From: Absidia repens
Taxonomy: Eukaryota; Mucoromycota; Mucoromycetes; Mucorales; Cunninghamellaceae
Direction: 5' to 3'
Assembly: GCA_002105175.1 (NCBI GenBank)
Contig: MCGE01000022.1
Span: 124,001 to 188,000, forward strand
DNA: 64,000 nucleotides
Both the position numbers and the translations under genes were made by a program. Below, one piece after another: positions 1-11,113 of the stretch (position 1 is the stretch's first letter; each line of letters begins with the position of its first letter). The notes under the pieces were generated by a model. That model was not told where the DNA came from and ran no database searches. It saw only the letters and a list, made by a program, of their open reading frames with translations.

Positions 1-2823
1 GGCAAAACAACAGCAACAGTCAAGAAACCGAAATTGTCCAAACGCATCTCTGTTCCCAAACGGTCATTGCAGCGCAACATGATGATGATGGTGGATTCTG
101 AACAAGACTTGATGACGAAAGCGACGACAAAACTCCACACCACGAGGAAGAAAGACAAGTATCAACCAACCAATATCAACACTGTCAAAAGCAAGTTTGT
201 TTATGAAGTCATTGAAGAAACAAGAAATCGGTGGAAACAATCATCAAAATGGAAATCACAACCTTGGCGTGCGACGGCATCTGGTTCAGCAACAACAACG
301 CAACATCACAGCAACAACAAGCCTCATTATGGTCCATTCACTGTGATGGATACAATATCCTTACAACAATCTTCCTCTACCAATATTGCTATCCGGTCCC
401 TTCCAAAACAGCAACATCATCAACATCATCATCATCAGCGATCCTCATACAAATTACGAAAAGCTGCTTTTGCCGATACCCCATTACATGCAAACACCTT
501 TTTGTTGGAAGCTCATGGTGAAATGGTGTTGAAATCTGAATTCAAATTTGATGCTGCTAATGATTATTCACTACTTGGTACGTCTTGCGCTCATGTCTTG
601 TTTTATCCTACAATTGATCTTTGTATTGATGGTCGCCGATTGGGAAATGATACTCGACACTTCCGCCGTTCTTGTCATCCGAATGCTGAATTACGAACAA
701 TGATATTTTCGCAACAAAAGAAACGCCACCATTTGACAACGCATACCAATACGAATGATCGACTTGATGGTGACGACAGTGACGATGGTGAAGATGATGA
801 TTGGCAAAAGCAAGATTCTTTGATTCGACTGGGTATTTTCACTCGTGCACCTATTGAACAAGGCGAAGAAATCACTCTGGGTTGGAACTGGCAAAAGGGT
901 CATATCTCTTGGCGGAAAAACGTTGAATGGTACCGGTCATCCTCCTCCGAACATGAGCATCATCAAAACAGAACTCTAGCTCATGTGAAGTCTGATCAAA
1001 TGGCGGAAGATACAGCAATATCGGGTGATGTAGATTCTATTGGCAGCGATGGCGGTGGCGGTGCTAGTGGCCGTGGCAGCAATATATTACATGATGATAC
1101 CGGTGGTGATGAAGAAACGGATCGCCATACACGACGTGCTATCCAACAAATGCTAGAACGTTTTGATGCTGAATTTGGAGATTGTGCCTGTAGTGAACAT
1201 GATGTATGCCTTATTGAACGACTTCGACAAGAATGCGACATGCTATCCGTATCTCCTGTGCTATTGAATGGACGGGTCGAATCTACAATGCCAACAACGA
1301 CAAAATCATCAGCGATTGTCAAAACCAGCCATACAGCTTCTCTTCAACACTCAAGACAAATTATTGTGGCACCAAGTACTACTGCATCTACTACCATTGG
1401 ATCAAAATCGGACAATGAGAAAATGGTGACAGGTCATTCCCCGGCGGCAGGTTCAGTGGAAGAAAACGTGGATATTGATGTGATTTCCATGTCTCCTGGA
1501 ACGGCAACAGCACCAAGTCCTGCGAATCATACCCATGTCTTGGATCAAGTGAAAAAGGAAACAAACTCTGATGTAGATGATGAATTGGATATTGATGGTG
1601 ATATTGATATTGGTGACAATGAAATTCCTTCTCTCTCAAAAATGACTCCGGTGGTGGCTGATGAAAACAAGACCAGTTCTGTCGATAATGGTGGTCAACA
1701 ACCTTACATGTCCTCTCTGTCTTCAACATCAAGTTTATCTGGTACTGATTCGGATGCGAATGGCGACACTACTGACAAGAAGAGGAAAGGACGGCGTATC
1801 GTGAAAATGGCAAAACAAGATCCACATACGACATCATCGACAATGACAACACCAATAGCAGTCAACAAACCAGCAGCACTTCCCTGTAAAAAAGTTTGGA
1901 TGCGACACTTTTTGCAACACAATGTGAAAGTTGAAAACGTGATTGAAAGGACTGGTCCAGGTAAGAAAAAATATATATTCAACCATCCATCATTTCTAGT
2001 CCCTCACTTTTTTTTTTTACTTCATCAAAAAAATATATATATATATATAGATACTTCAGACGTGGTCAAGCAGAAATCGCCTAATGCTGATGCTCTTGGT
2101 ACTGAAATGGATGTAGACGACAATCAAACATCGACTCACGGCGACAGTGGTGTGGAACCTGCAACAAACAAAACGGGTGTAACAAGTTCTACTGAAGATA
2201 CTATGGATATGGATTTAGATGACGGTGAATTAAGTGATGCAAGCTCAGCATCCACTATACCTCTTGATGAAGATGATCGGGACTGGACCTTACGTACTCG
2301 GGAACAGCCATCACAACAACCATCACAACAACCATCACAACAACCATCACAACAACCATCACAACACCCATCACAACACCCATCTATTGATCAACACGAC
2401 ACAGCGGCAATATCAACACAGCAACCTACTACTGGTGTTGATGAGCCAGTAGCTGCTATGACACAAGATGCAACCCTTCATCGAAAAACGCCCCCATTGG
2501 AAGAAAGTTCAACAATTGAAAAGACAACGTCTTCACCAACAAAGCCATCCTCCTCCAACGAAGAAGAAGTATCGCAACCGCAACCGCAACTGCAACAACA
2601 ACTACCAGATGAATCAACCCAGAATGGTACAACTGATGATGGCAAGGAATTAGATCAAGCCAAACCAACCAAGGTCAAAGTGTCTTTACAAGAATATCTA
2701 TCAAGGCGAATGGCAAGTAAGGATACACCCAAGTCGACAACTCCGAGCCACGACAGCAATAACCCCACCCCCTCTGAAGCGAAGCAAATCGATACCTTGG
2801 GTGAATCTCAATTGGATGAATGA
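1..2823 (+). CDS. SET-domain chromatin protein, Set3/KMT2E-like (5' truncated)
   Basis: The reading frame is open from base 1 with no convincing start, so the 5' part of the gene lies left of the window. A SET domain spans roughly nt 460-900. Its signatures are a FLLEAHGEMV-like strand, then IDGRRLGNDTRHFRRSCHPN (the RxSCxPN motif), then IFTRAPIEQGEEITLGWNW, followed by a CACSEHDVC stretch. This IDxRxxGNxxRxxRRSCxPNAEL pattern is typical of the Set3/MLL5/SETD5 group. Those proteins usually carry a PHD finger N-terminal to SET and work as scaffolds in histone deacetylase complexes rather than as strong methyltransferases; any PHD finger here would be outside the window. An intron is likely at 1961-2050 (gtaaga...atatag, 90 nt). 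It has no in-frame stop and is a multiple of three, so both forms are translatable. The C-terminal half is acidic, Ser/Thr-rich and disordered. Family assignment is good; catalytic activity is not implied. Confidence 0.85.
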   Translation, partial: GKTTATVKKPKLSKRISVPKRSLQRNMMMMVDSEQDLMTKATTKLHTTRKKDKYQPTNINTVKSKFVYEVIEETRNRWKQSSKWKSQPWRATASGSATTTQHHSNNKPHYGPFTVMDTISLQQSSSTNIAIRSLPKQQHHQHHHHQRSSYKLRKAAFADTPLHANTFLLEAHGEMVLKSEFKFDAANDYSLLGTSCAHVLFYPTIDLCIDGRRLGNDTRHFRRSCHPNAELRTMIFSQQKKRHHLTTHTNTNDRLDGDDSDDGEDDDWQKQDSLIRLGIFTRAPIEQGEEITLGWNWQKGHISWRKNVEWYRSSSSEHEHHQNRTLAHVKSDQMAEDTAISGDVDSIGSDGGGGASGRGSNILHDDTGGDEETDRHTRRAIQQMLERFDAEFGDCACSEHDVCLIERLRQECDMLSVSPVLLNGRVESTMPTTTKSSAIVKTSHTASLQHSRQIIVAPSTTASTTIGSKSDNEKMVTGHSPAAGSVEENVDIDVISMSPGTATAPSPANHTHVLDQVKKETNSDVDDELDIDGDIDIGDNEIPSLSKMTPVVADENKTSSVDNGGQQPYMSSLSSTSSLSGTDSDANGDTTDKKRKGRRIVKMAKQDPHTTSSTMTTPIAVNKPAALPCKKVWMRHFLQHNVKVENVIERTGPGKKKYIFNHPSFLVPHFFFLLHQKNIYIYIDTSDVVKQKSPNADALGTEMDVDDNQTSTHGDSGVEPATNKTGVTSSTEDTMDMDLDDGELSDASSASTIPLDEDDRDWTLRTREQPSQQPSQQPSQQPSQQPSQHPSQHPSIDQHDTAAISTQQPTTGVDEPVAAMTQDATLHRKTPPLEESSTIEKTTSSPTKPSSSNEEEVSQPQPQLQQQLPDESTQNGTTDDGKELDQAKPTKVKVSLQEYLSRRMASKDTPKSTTPSHDSNNPTPSEAKQIDTLGESQLDE
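1961..2050 (+). other. Probable in-frame 90-nt intron in the SET gene
   Basis: It begins GTAAGA after a CCAG exon end and finishes with a T-rich run and (AT)n ending in TAG. If read through it would encode 30 residues rich in Phe, Ile and Tyr (including FFFLL and IYIYI), unlike the hydrophilic flanks. Excision joins GG-G/AT to give Asp and keeps the frame. Confidence 0.75.
2305..2383 (+). repeat. 9-bp coding tandem repeat (Gln-Pro-Ser)
   Basis: A 9-nt unit of the form CCATCACAA is repeated about eight times inside the SET-protein gene, encoding a run of QPSQ units with the last ones changed to HPS. It lies in a disordered region and is likely length-polymorphic between strains. Confidence 0.85.
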
Positions 2824-3155
2824 TCATTACACTTCACATCATCACCCCTTCTTCCATCTATTCTTATTTTAGTATCTAGTTTTTATTACAAATGAACTTC
2901 TCCTTTTTTTTACATTGTACATGATTTTATTATTATTATTACTCCTGTTAGCATCCATCAATAGCATCTGGTTTTTTATAGTTTTTTTTTTATAGTATTA
3001 GTTTAGTTTAGTTTTTTAGTATTTTGCCTTGTTCGGCACTCTCACAGCACATCTCTCTTCACTTCGATTTGATCTCCTTTGTAATTACGTTTGTATGATA
3101 ATAAAAAAACTACTACCATTTTTATCCATCTACCGCTTTTGTCTTCATGTCTCCG

Positions 3156-3194
<39 letters not shown>

Positions 3195-3462
3195 GAAAGT
3201 GTAAAAAGTTTTGAAATAGAATATAAAAAATTTGCGACAACAAAGGTTTGCTTTACGTTCTTGCTAAACTGCACCCTATCCTATCATAGTTCCATATAGT
3301 ACTGACAATTGAACGTTCGTTATTGAAAAATCATCAAGCATAAATAAAAGTATACATTTAAACTTTTTTTTTTTTATTCATATAAACGAGAATAACAAAT
3401 ACATAATATCATAACAATAGCTAAACTACATATATCTATACTAAGAGATCAAAGGATCCGGG
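2824..3462. other. Convergent intergenic region with a T36 run
   Basis: This is 3' flanking DNA shared by two convergent genes. It holds several short T runs and one uninterrupted poly(T) of about 36 at 3158-3193. No coding potential or structured RNA was recognised. Confidence 0.7.
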
Positions 3463-6128
3463 TCAAGGGTTTTCCGTAGAGCCCAGTAAAAGAGTCGAAG
3501 ACAGAGCTATCTGGCCAGCAGTAGCGGAATCATTGGCTGTCATTGATGTTGATGTTGTAGGACCGCTATCCGTTGTCGATGAGAAGGGGGAAGACGGCGA
3601 TGGTGATGGATGTGTAGCACGGTCGTCATCGCCATTACTACTGGGTATCGTAGTTGATCCATTTGTCAAAACGCGATGTTCTTGTTGCTGTCGTTGGATG
3701 GCTTCTTCCCGCTCTTGATTTCGTTGTTCTTGTGCATGTTTCCGTAAATGTGGAGGTACAGGAGTGCCAACTTCGCTAAACCAAAAATCGGACAAAAATT
3801 TGTTTTTCAATTCGTCCACCAGCCTTGATTGATCATCCCCCCAAAAGACTTTTTTGTTGTTCTTGTCGTCGTCGTTGCCGTCGTCCCAGCTGACAGTATC
3901 ATCCCATTTTCCTACATGCAATCCACCGATGAATTCATCCCATTCGCTGTTTGTAAATGTCAAATGGAGTTTGGAGCCACTGAGTTCCTTGGTCATGAGT
4001 AACACTCCTTGGCCTACCACTTTGGTCAATAACACCATACGTTCACCCACCACAATGTTTCGTCGAAAAGCAGCCCAGTTGGTTTCCGTGAGTAAAGGTT
4101 CGATCCAGCCCCTATAGGCCTTCATGTTCATATTTCGGTCCCGATCCCTATCGCGTTCAGACATTGCAGAGACATGGGGGGCATGGTAAGATGGAGGGAG
4201 TGGGATGGCTAACGGATCATATTCATCGTCGTCATCATCATCATTGGTATTATAATTGTCATCGCCACCATTTCTTGTCCTGCTACTAAGAGTCCGCACC
4301 TTGACTACATCTTGAGGGAATAAAGTAGCAAACACCTTTTGGAATTGTACAAATGCCAGATAGAGCCGATAGTAATCACCATTGTAATAAATGCCATTTT
4401 GATTCATGCCATTGTCCAAGTGGGGTTTCATATTTGAATGGAAGGTCAGAATTCTGAGTGCTGGTTCCAGTAGTTCGGCTGCATCTTCAGGTGACATGGA
4501 TGATATTTGAAGTGTGGATGGTAAGTCGGCATGTTCAATAGACAATGTGGTATCAGGTGCCAGTCGTAACGATTTCAGCTCTAGGTCAGCCAACGTAATA
4601 CTTCGCAGGCGATGAAGGATATCGTTCCCTATAGGCATATTATATATAAATATAAATAGAGTTAGTTAAAAAAAATCATTCACCTGTTTGGAAGAACCAA
4701 AAAAAACAAAAAAACAAAACGAAACAACTATAACTTACGGCGCTGATCAAATTCACCATTGCGGTGTGGAACTTTTGGTCTCTTTACAGGTGCAGGTAGA
4801 GTAGACAAGACATATGGATTTTCTGTATCTGAACATTGGCGTTTCCGTTTCCGTAACAGAGAAGCTTGAGTCAAAACGCCTTGTTCAGCAAATCGTCGCA
4901 GGAGTGGGGGTTCACGATCAATCCTGCCGTATTGGTAATAGAAGCCACGCTGCCTTGGTTCCATCAATCTGTCTGTGGATGGGTCTACTTGAATCCTCGT
5001 ATTGGTCATATGGCCATGAAGCATTGAGTTGAGTTGTTGATATTCTGGTGCCTCAGAAAGCGTAGATGCAGTTGTTGATAGTGGCGACGTCGAGCAGTAT
5101 GTATCCAGTTGAGGTAGAGGCGCCATGGTGGAGGAATAATTATCGTTTTGCGCAAGTTGTTGGGTATAATCAGGAGGTAAAGCGTCACGTCGTTCACCAA
5201 ATCGAAGCGGAACCGAAAAGGATTGGGACGGTGAATTCATTGAGAAGATGGGTCGGAAGTCGTTGTAAGGTCGAATAGATGTGCTGTGATCAGAACTTGA
5301 GGACGTGTTGGAAGTGGTAGCATTTGACAGTGTGTGGTCCAGTAGCATGATTGCTGATGATGATGACATCGGGGTTGTTGCAGAAGATAAATATGGCGTC
5401 AGGGAGGCATTATTCATGGTAGACTGAGTTGCCGCTGTTGATGCTGTTGTTGATGATGCTGATGATGATGATGTGCTGATCGAATTTTGCATATCGGCGA
5501 TTGACTGATGATGATGTAAGTCCGCAGAAATCTGTGCCGAAGAGTCATTGTTTGTTGCAATAGAATTCAATGCAGTTCCTGATTGTTGTGCTACAAAAAA
5601 AAAAAAAAAAAAAAAAAGGGCGGAGAGGTGAAGCGTTAATTCAGATATTTCATTTTTGGTTGAAGATTGGGGATGGGGAGATTAACTTTAACTACCTAAA
5701 TCCTTCCAGTGTTGTCCCAAAGTATATATTTGATCGCTCTCATCTGTTGCTGAGATTGCTGTATCTTGAGATTGTTCTTGGTGTTGATATTGAGATGGAG
5801 GAAGCGTTGGTAAAGTACCACAGCAACTTGGATTGTGGGATACACGAACAGCGCTAAGTGGTGTCCCGGGATTAAGATCGTCACGGAAGAGAATGGTGTC
5901 GTCGTGGACTGGTCGATAGCACTTCACATGATCACCCAACGAATAAAATATGCAAAAGACCACCTTGGCAATCCGTTCGGCATCAGGTCGTCCACGTATA
6001 ATTTGCTTGATGATACGGAAGAGATCCAGTAGTTCTTCATCGCTTAAGATATCTTCAGCAAGGGGTTGAAATAAGCGTGTTTCTGGTCTTGGTTGAAGAA
6101 GACAATTTGAGATTGGTTGAGTAGCCAT
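3463..6128 (-). CDS. Conserved-looking hypothetical protein, 816 aa, three exons
   Basis: Exons (minus strand): 6128-5696, 5590-4739 and 4628-3463. Phases join cleanly at GTAGTT/TTGTAG and GTAAGT/TATAG. The start is the first ATG inside the frame. I do not recognise the family. Exon 1 looks globular (DEELLDLFRIIKQII, then a Cys-containing VFCIFYSLGDHVKCYRP). The middle exon is Ser/Thr-rich and disordered, ending in a basic RKRKRQ patch that could be a nuclear localisation signal. Exon 3 is again globular, with ALRILTFHSNMK, FVQFQKVFATLFPQD and a C-terminal block VGERMVLLTKVVGQGVLLM followed by LTFTNSEWDEF. The tail is Gln/Ser/Thr-rich. No membrane segments or catalytic motif are evident. The alternation of ordered ends and a basic disordered middle would suit a nuclear regulator, but that is inference. 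Confidence 0.7.
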
Positions 6129-9069
6129 TGCCAATCTTGATCACAGTCCTTTTCAAAAATAATTGATAGGAAAAAGTAGGAGTGGGGAGAGTAAAAATAG
6201 TAAATACAGTAATAATAGATAAAAAGTGTGATAAAAAAAAAAGAAGAGAAAAAAGTAAGAAAAATAATTCACACACATTTTTATTTTCACAGCAGCAAGA
6301 TGGGAACTGATAAAGGTTTACCATTGGCCATTATCTGTACTAACTTCAGGTACAGCAAAACCTTGCATTCTGACTATATTTCAGTTCAGCTACATTGTAA
6401 AAAAATATTAACTGCGATTCTGTGATGTGCTCGGTCCTCCCTCATTAATGAGTATAAAGTATGATTTACCCATTTTTCGTATCTTGATTTTATGTCAATA
6501 AAGATATACGATAAGCTGGAACATATATGCTATCGTGAACTGATGAAAACCTTATTATTCATTACATCATTGGTTGAATAAAGTCCCTTGTATCTTCCTT
6601 GATCTACCCCATATTTTTTCGATTGAGAGGGAGGAGTGAGTCTGACGAGTTATTTGAAATCCCGATTCATCAGTCAGGGATTGGATTTTAAGCAAACGTC
6701 GTCGAAAATATGATGCAATATGCCATAATGAGATGCTGATTTGTAGTGTCGTCGAGGTTATCATATTATACTATCAGAAAAATAAATCAATACAGCCCAA
6801 GTAACCAAAACTCTCTATCCTATTCAGACAGAGAAAATCAAAATAGCCCAATTTAGGAAACAAAGCGAGAATTTTTTTATTAATAGAGTACAGCGGGGAT
6901 TGTCTAAACTATATCCAGTTTTTTATTTTTCCATCTTTGTACATATAAATCTAACAACTGACTATTCTTTTTATTTGCTCGTAAATTTCTCGTTGGAAGG
7001 GGGAACTAATGTCTGTTTACCTCTCTTTCTTGAGGCTATCACATTACAGTAGGAACCTACATTAAGATACACCAAATAACAATACTTTTCTAGAAAACAT
7101 TGATTGTTGGCCGTAAATATCGTACTTGGAATAACAACTTTTTTGGACTACCTAGGTTTCATCCGTTTTGTGTGCTGGTTGGGGGGGGGGAGCGGATGAA
7201 GTTTGATGCAAGTTTGGGCAGATCTCCCATTCAGATATGTGAGAGAAAGCTCATTGAGCTAATAATATAAAAGATAGAATAAAATCAAGAGAGCGTTTCA
7301 GAGTGCCAGGCTAGTACGTGAAGTGGTAGAGAGCTAGACATAAACAAAAAAAAAATTCAACCTTTCAAGGACCTTACAAGCAATTAATTGTGGTTCACTA
7401 GGGTCTAGAAGGCATATATAATAATCCTAAAGAATCGGCAATGTATTTTGGGCAATAAATAAATACTAACAATTCCCATTTTGCTTAACAAAATATCCTA
7501 CAGGCGTAACCCACGACAGCAACGCACATCAAAAACGCAATATCAGGAATCTATTGGAGGAATTATAAAGGAGAGCATTGGGGGATCTGAAGAATGGTCT
7601 ACACTACTTTAGATACAACAGTAAAAACGAATATAATACACCTTACGGGGCATACAAGACATGAGAAAGTCTAAAGGGATATGTTTTATTAAAGCACAAC
7701 AACATTGAACGCTAATCAAAGGTATAGATGGTAGTAAAAAAGGGATCTACTGCACAAGACATGAGTGAGGCTAATGGTACATACTCCATTGAATCAAATA
7801 AAAAGAGACATATTTTATTCAGATATAGATACAAAATATGGACAAACTAATACTAAACTAAAGTAATGGAAGACTCCAAAAAGCCAACCAATGATGCCTT
7901 CAGATCCTGGATCCAAAATGAAAGGGTTTCCCAATGCATCTTGTAATCCCTGAGCTGAAAACCCTTCTAAACCAGTCCTTACACTATTCCAAGTTCAACA
8001 TAACCCAAGTGAGAGCCACAATTGTGAAGAAGAAAAGGAAGAGAGCGAAAAAACGACGAAAATAAAAATAACGCGCGCGGAATTTGAAATGATTTCTGTC
8101 GCCTTGCATTGAAGTGTTTTAAAGTTTCAATTGAGACGAGGTGCAATTCGTTTATGGTCGATGGAAACTGAAAATTAAGACGACATTTACATAATTTTGA
8201 GACGCCTGTTATGAATTATTTCTTGCCCATCCCAATTTTATTATACTACCGTCTTAATTTATTTTACCTTCGTCTCAATTCAAAGTTAATAAGCTGTAAA
8301 TTGTACTTCTGGACATTTCCGGTTGCTTTAATTTTCATTTTGGTAAAAAATACCCAATCTTCGCCAGAAAAAGGTTCCAGGGGGCTGTTACCTTGCCCGT
8401 ATATAGTATGACTACTCTTATCAAAAAAGCAATATTATCCACAATAATGATACAATTCCGATTTCTCGTTGATGTCGTTATTGTGAGTTCCTGCTGTGAA
8501 GCATTTGTGAATGCTTCAAGAAAAATGCATTGTCTCCCTCTACCACATCTCGCATGACTACTCCTAGGACATTGTTGCCTTTTTGAAAAGATACAAGATT
8601 GTTGGAAATAATGTCCCTTTCTTGACTGGCCAAATCATGGATTTGACCTACGCAGTTTCAATTCTGCGTAATGGTAGAACTCTGGGTGCTTGCATGTATC
8701 GAAGGTGGTTGTTCTTCAAGACATATATGTATTGACATGTACAATGCTTATTTTTACGGTATGCTTGTTTTTTTTATGTATGATTTGCCATGTAATGCTA
8801 TATGGTCTCTGCTTCGTCGTCTAGTCTATCATCGTCACCCTCAATTTACTTTTTACTTCTGTCCCATCACTGTTTATATCATATTTCTCTACTGTCTCTT
8901 AGTCTAACATTTTAATTATTTTGACTATTTGTAGTCATTATACTTTAAACCTCCGCTATTTTTCGATGTTGGCACAGAAATCTTCGCTGTTTTTTTTTTA
9001 TTAACGATTTTCTTTCCTTTTCGCTTTTTCTTTTTGTCGCATAGTTTCTATACACTACAAAGACTGACA
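6129..9069. other. Intergenic region between divergent genes, contains repeat copy A
   Basis: It separates the 816-aa gene (-) from DSC2 (+). Only short ORFs without ATG or codon structure occur. Repeat copy A lies at about 7435-8100. A pyrimidine-rich stretch near 9000-9050, just before the DSC2 ATG, is a typical fungal core-promoter/5'UTR feature. Nothing else was recognised. Confidence 0.6.
7435..8100 (+). repeat. Dispersed repeat, copy A
   Basis: It shares with copies B, C and D, in the same order: an ATTTT-GAAG/TAAATACTAA segment; a block containing CTGAAGAATGG; two ACAAGACATGAG blocks (about 7648 and 7752); a CATATTTTATTCAGATATAG block; and the core CAAAATGAAAGGGTTT to GAAAACCCTTCTAAA (about 7915-7970). 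It ends in a purine-rich tract and GCGCGGAATTTGAAAT (about 8075-8090), the decayed version of the GGCGGGACTTGAAA end of the other copies. No coding capacity. Boundaries are approximate. Confidence 0.75.
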
Positions 9070-10640
9070 ATGTCGTTTACTGGTCCTACAGGTAATTCAA
9101 TCGAAAAATACCAGAATGCTGCCAAAATAAATTCGCAGACAAACCCATCTTCCTTCCTTTTATTCATTCTGTATTCATAGGCTTCTATAATGCGCCTGTT
9201 ACCAAACTTATTGTTGTGTCGATCGGTGCCTTGTCAATTTTAGGTGCCATCTTGAAACTGAAACCCTACTATCACTTGCAACTTGTCCCACACATTACAG
9301 TTCACCATCAGGTAGAAAATAGTTATGAAACGGATTTGATGAACAAAAATACTGAAAACTTTTTGTGTCTATCTGAACAAATAGTTCTGGCGACTATTCA
9401 CTTGTCAATTCGCCTTTGCGAACTCTGGTGACGTTTTCTTCGGCACAATGCTCATATATTCAATGCGGACAATTGAACGTCAATTTGGTAGCTCAAAATA
9501 TGCGGTAAGCCTATCACTTGACACTTATTTTTGCTCTGTCTATTGTACACTCAAATCACCCCTTTTTATTTCTATTGAAATAGGCGTTTGTGTTTGTGAC
9601 CATCAGTTTCGCGACCTTACTAGAAATAGGTGCTTTGGTGACGGGTATCAAGCTGGGGTTTAGATACGTCCCTGGTGGACCGTACGTTTTACAATGACCA
9701 AAAATTCAAACAAAAATAGCGGGTTCAATCATTCTAATTATCTTTTTGTCTTCTAGTTACGCTCTCCTTTTTGCCATGCTATATCAATATCATCGGATGG
9801 TACCCAGCCTCTATCGATTCCAGCTTTTCAACATCACTCTGAACAACAAATCTTTCCTCTATATGCTCAGCTTTCAGGTAAGACCATTATCCCTATCATC
9901 AAGCATGTAAATTAAAACCCTAACGACTCTTTTTTTTTTTTTTTTTTGGCATACATTAGATATTCATATCTCAAGGCATCTATACCATTGTTCCTTGTAT
10001 GTGCGGATTGCTTGCTGGTGCGTTTTATCGATCTGATATTGCCAACATCAAACAGTGGCGATTTCCTGCTCAAATACAGTCGTTCAGCATACACTACATA
10101 CAACCGATTATAGCGTCACCACCTCTACCTCGATCAAATAATGCGTTACCAACTCAACGACCTATCCCATCGTTTGGCATGGAAGGACTTGTGGCATCTA
10201 CAACTGGAATAGGATTGAACACTGTGAACAATGACAACGACAATAACAACAATAACAGCCAGCAACGACGGAGACAATCAACCGAAAATCCCTCGGCAGC
10301 AACGACAAGTCATGATGAATACGATGGAGAATCTACAAGCTCATTGTCAACAAATAATTCCAACGATAGACCAACATATGTGACACCGACGAGCGGCACC
10401 ACTACAGCATCGGCTGCGACATCCATGCGTGAATATCTAGATGCACTTACTGGACGCGCGCCGTTGACAAGCGATGAAATTCAACCACCCTCTCAGGAAC
10501 ACATGGCTGTCTTGGTGTCCATGTTTCCCAACCATTCAAGGGATTCCATTTCCAATGCCCTGTCGGCTGCCCAGAACAATCTCAATCGTGCCGTAGAAAT
10601 TATGCTGACGACCCCCATTCCCAGCGGTAGCAATAGCTAG
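9070..10640 (+). CDS. DSC2: Dsc2/UBAC2-like rhomboid pseudoprotease with C-terminal UBA/CUE
   Basis: Six exons: 9070-9091, 9181-9311, 9385-9504, 9584-9681, 9757-9877, 9960-10640. All join in phase to give 390 aa. The N-terminal half has about five to six hydrophobic segments with rhomboid-like features (PVTKLIVVSIGALSILGAI, HQFWRLFTCQFAF, GTMLIYSMRTIERQFGS, GGPYALLFAMLYQYHRMVP). The rhomboid Ser/His catalytic dyad is not apparent. After a Ser/Asn-rich linker, the C-terminus holds a UBA/CUE-type ubiquitin-binding helix bundle (MAVLVSMFPNHSRD...ALSAAQNNLNRAVEIML). This order matches UBAC2 and fission-yeast Dsc2, a subunit of the Golgi/endosomal Dsc E3 ligase complex, which in yeasts is needed for cleavage of the sterol-responsive factor Sre1 and for membrane-protein quality control. 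The first coding exon is only 22 nt. Assignment is strong; the exact orthologue name is inferred. Confidence 0.88.
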
Positions 10641-11113
10641 TATATATAGCTATTAGCCATCACCCTCCTAGTTTATATTATTACTTATAGTATCCCCCCA
10701 TATGCATTTTCTAGTATTATTACTTATTACCGCACAATCAGGCACACACTGAATACTATGTCCTCCGTTTCCATTCCCATTCCATCCACTTGTATAGAAA
10801 AAGTATCACATCATTTCTTTTTTTTTTTTTTTTTTTTTTTGTATACTTTATTTGTAAAATAAAAATCTTTTGACTTCATCTACTATCACACCAAACAGAA
10901 AAAACGTCTTTATTCTTTTCCATTCTATAAATGTCCCCATACCTTATCCCTTGTTTTTTTTTTCTAAAAAAGGTCATGTATTGTATCAATTTTTGGATGC
11001 TTTATTTGAAAGATAAAATATGCCTGACACCATTCGACAATCATTTCGTACAACTATAGTATAATAAAAATAATTCTATCATATTTTAAAAAACAAATGA
11101 ACTAAGACTAAAA
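10641..11113. other. Convergent intergenic region, DSC2 / monooxygenase 3' ends
   Basis: It contains a poly(T) run of more than 20 near 10818-10840, followed by AATAAA at about 10858-10863, a plausible polyadenylation signal for DSC2. No coding potential was seen. Confidence 0.6.

Noticed and set aside
3029..3214. An ORF with a long Phe run
   Set aside because: It is the translation of the T36 homopolymer in a 3' flank.
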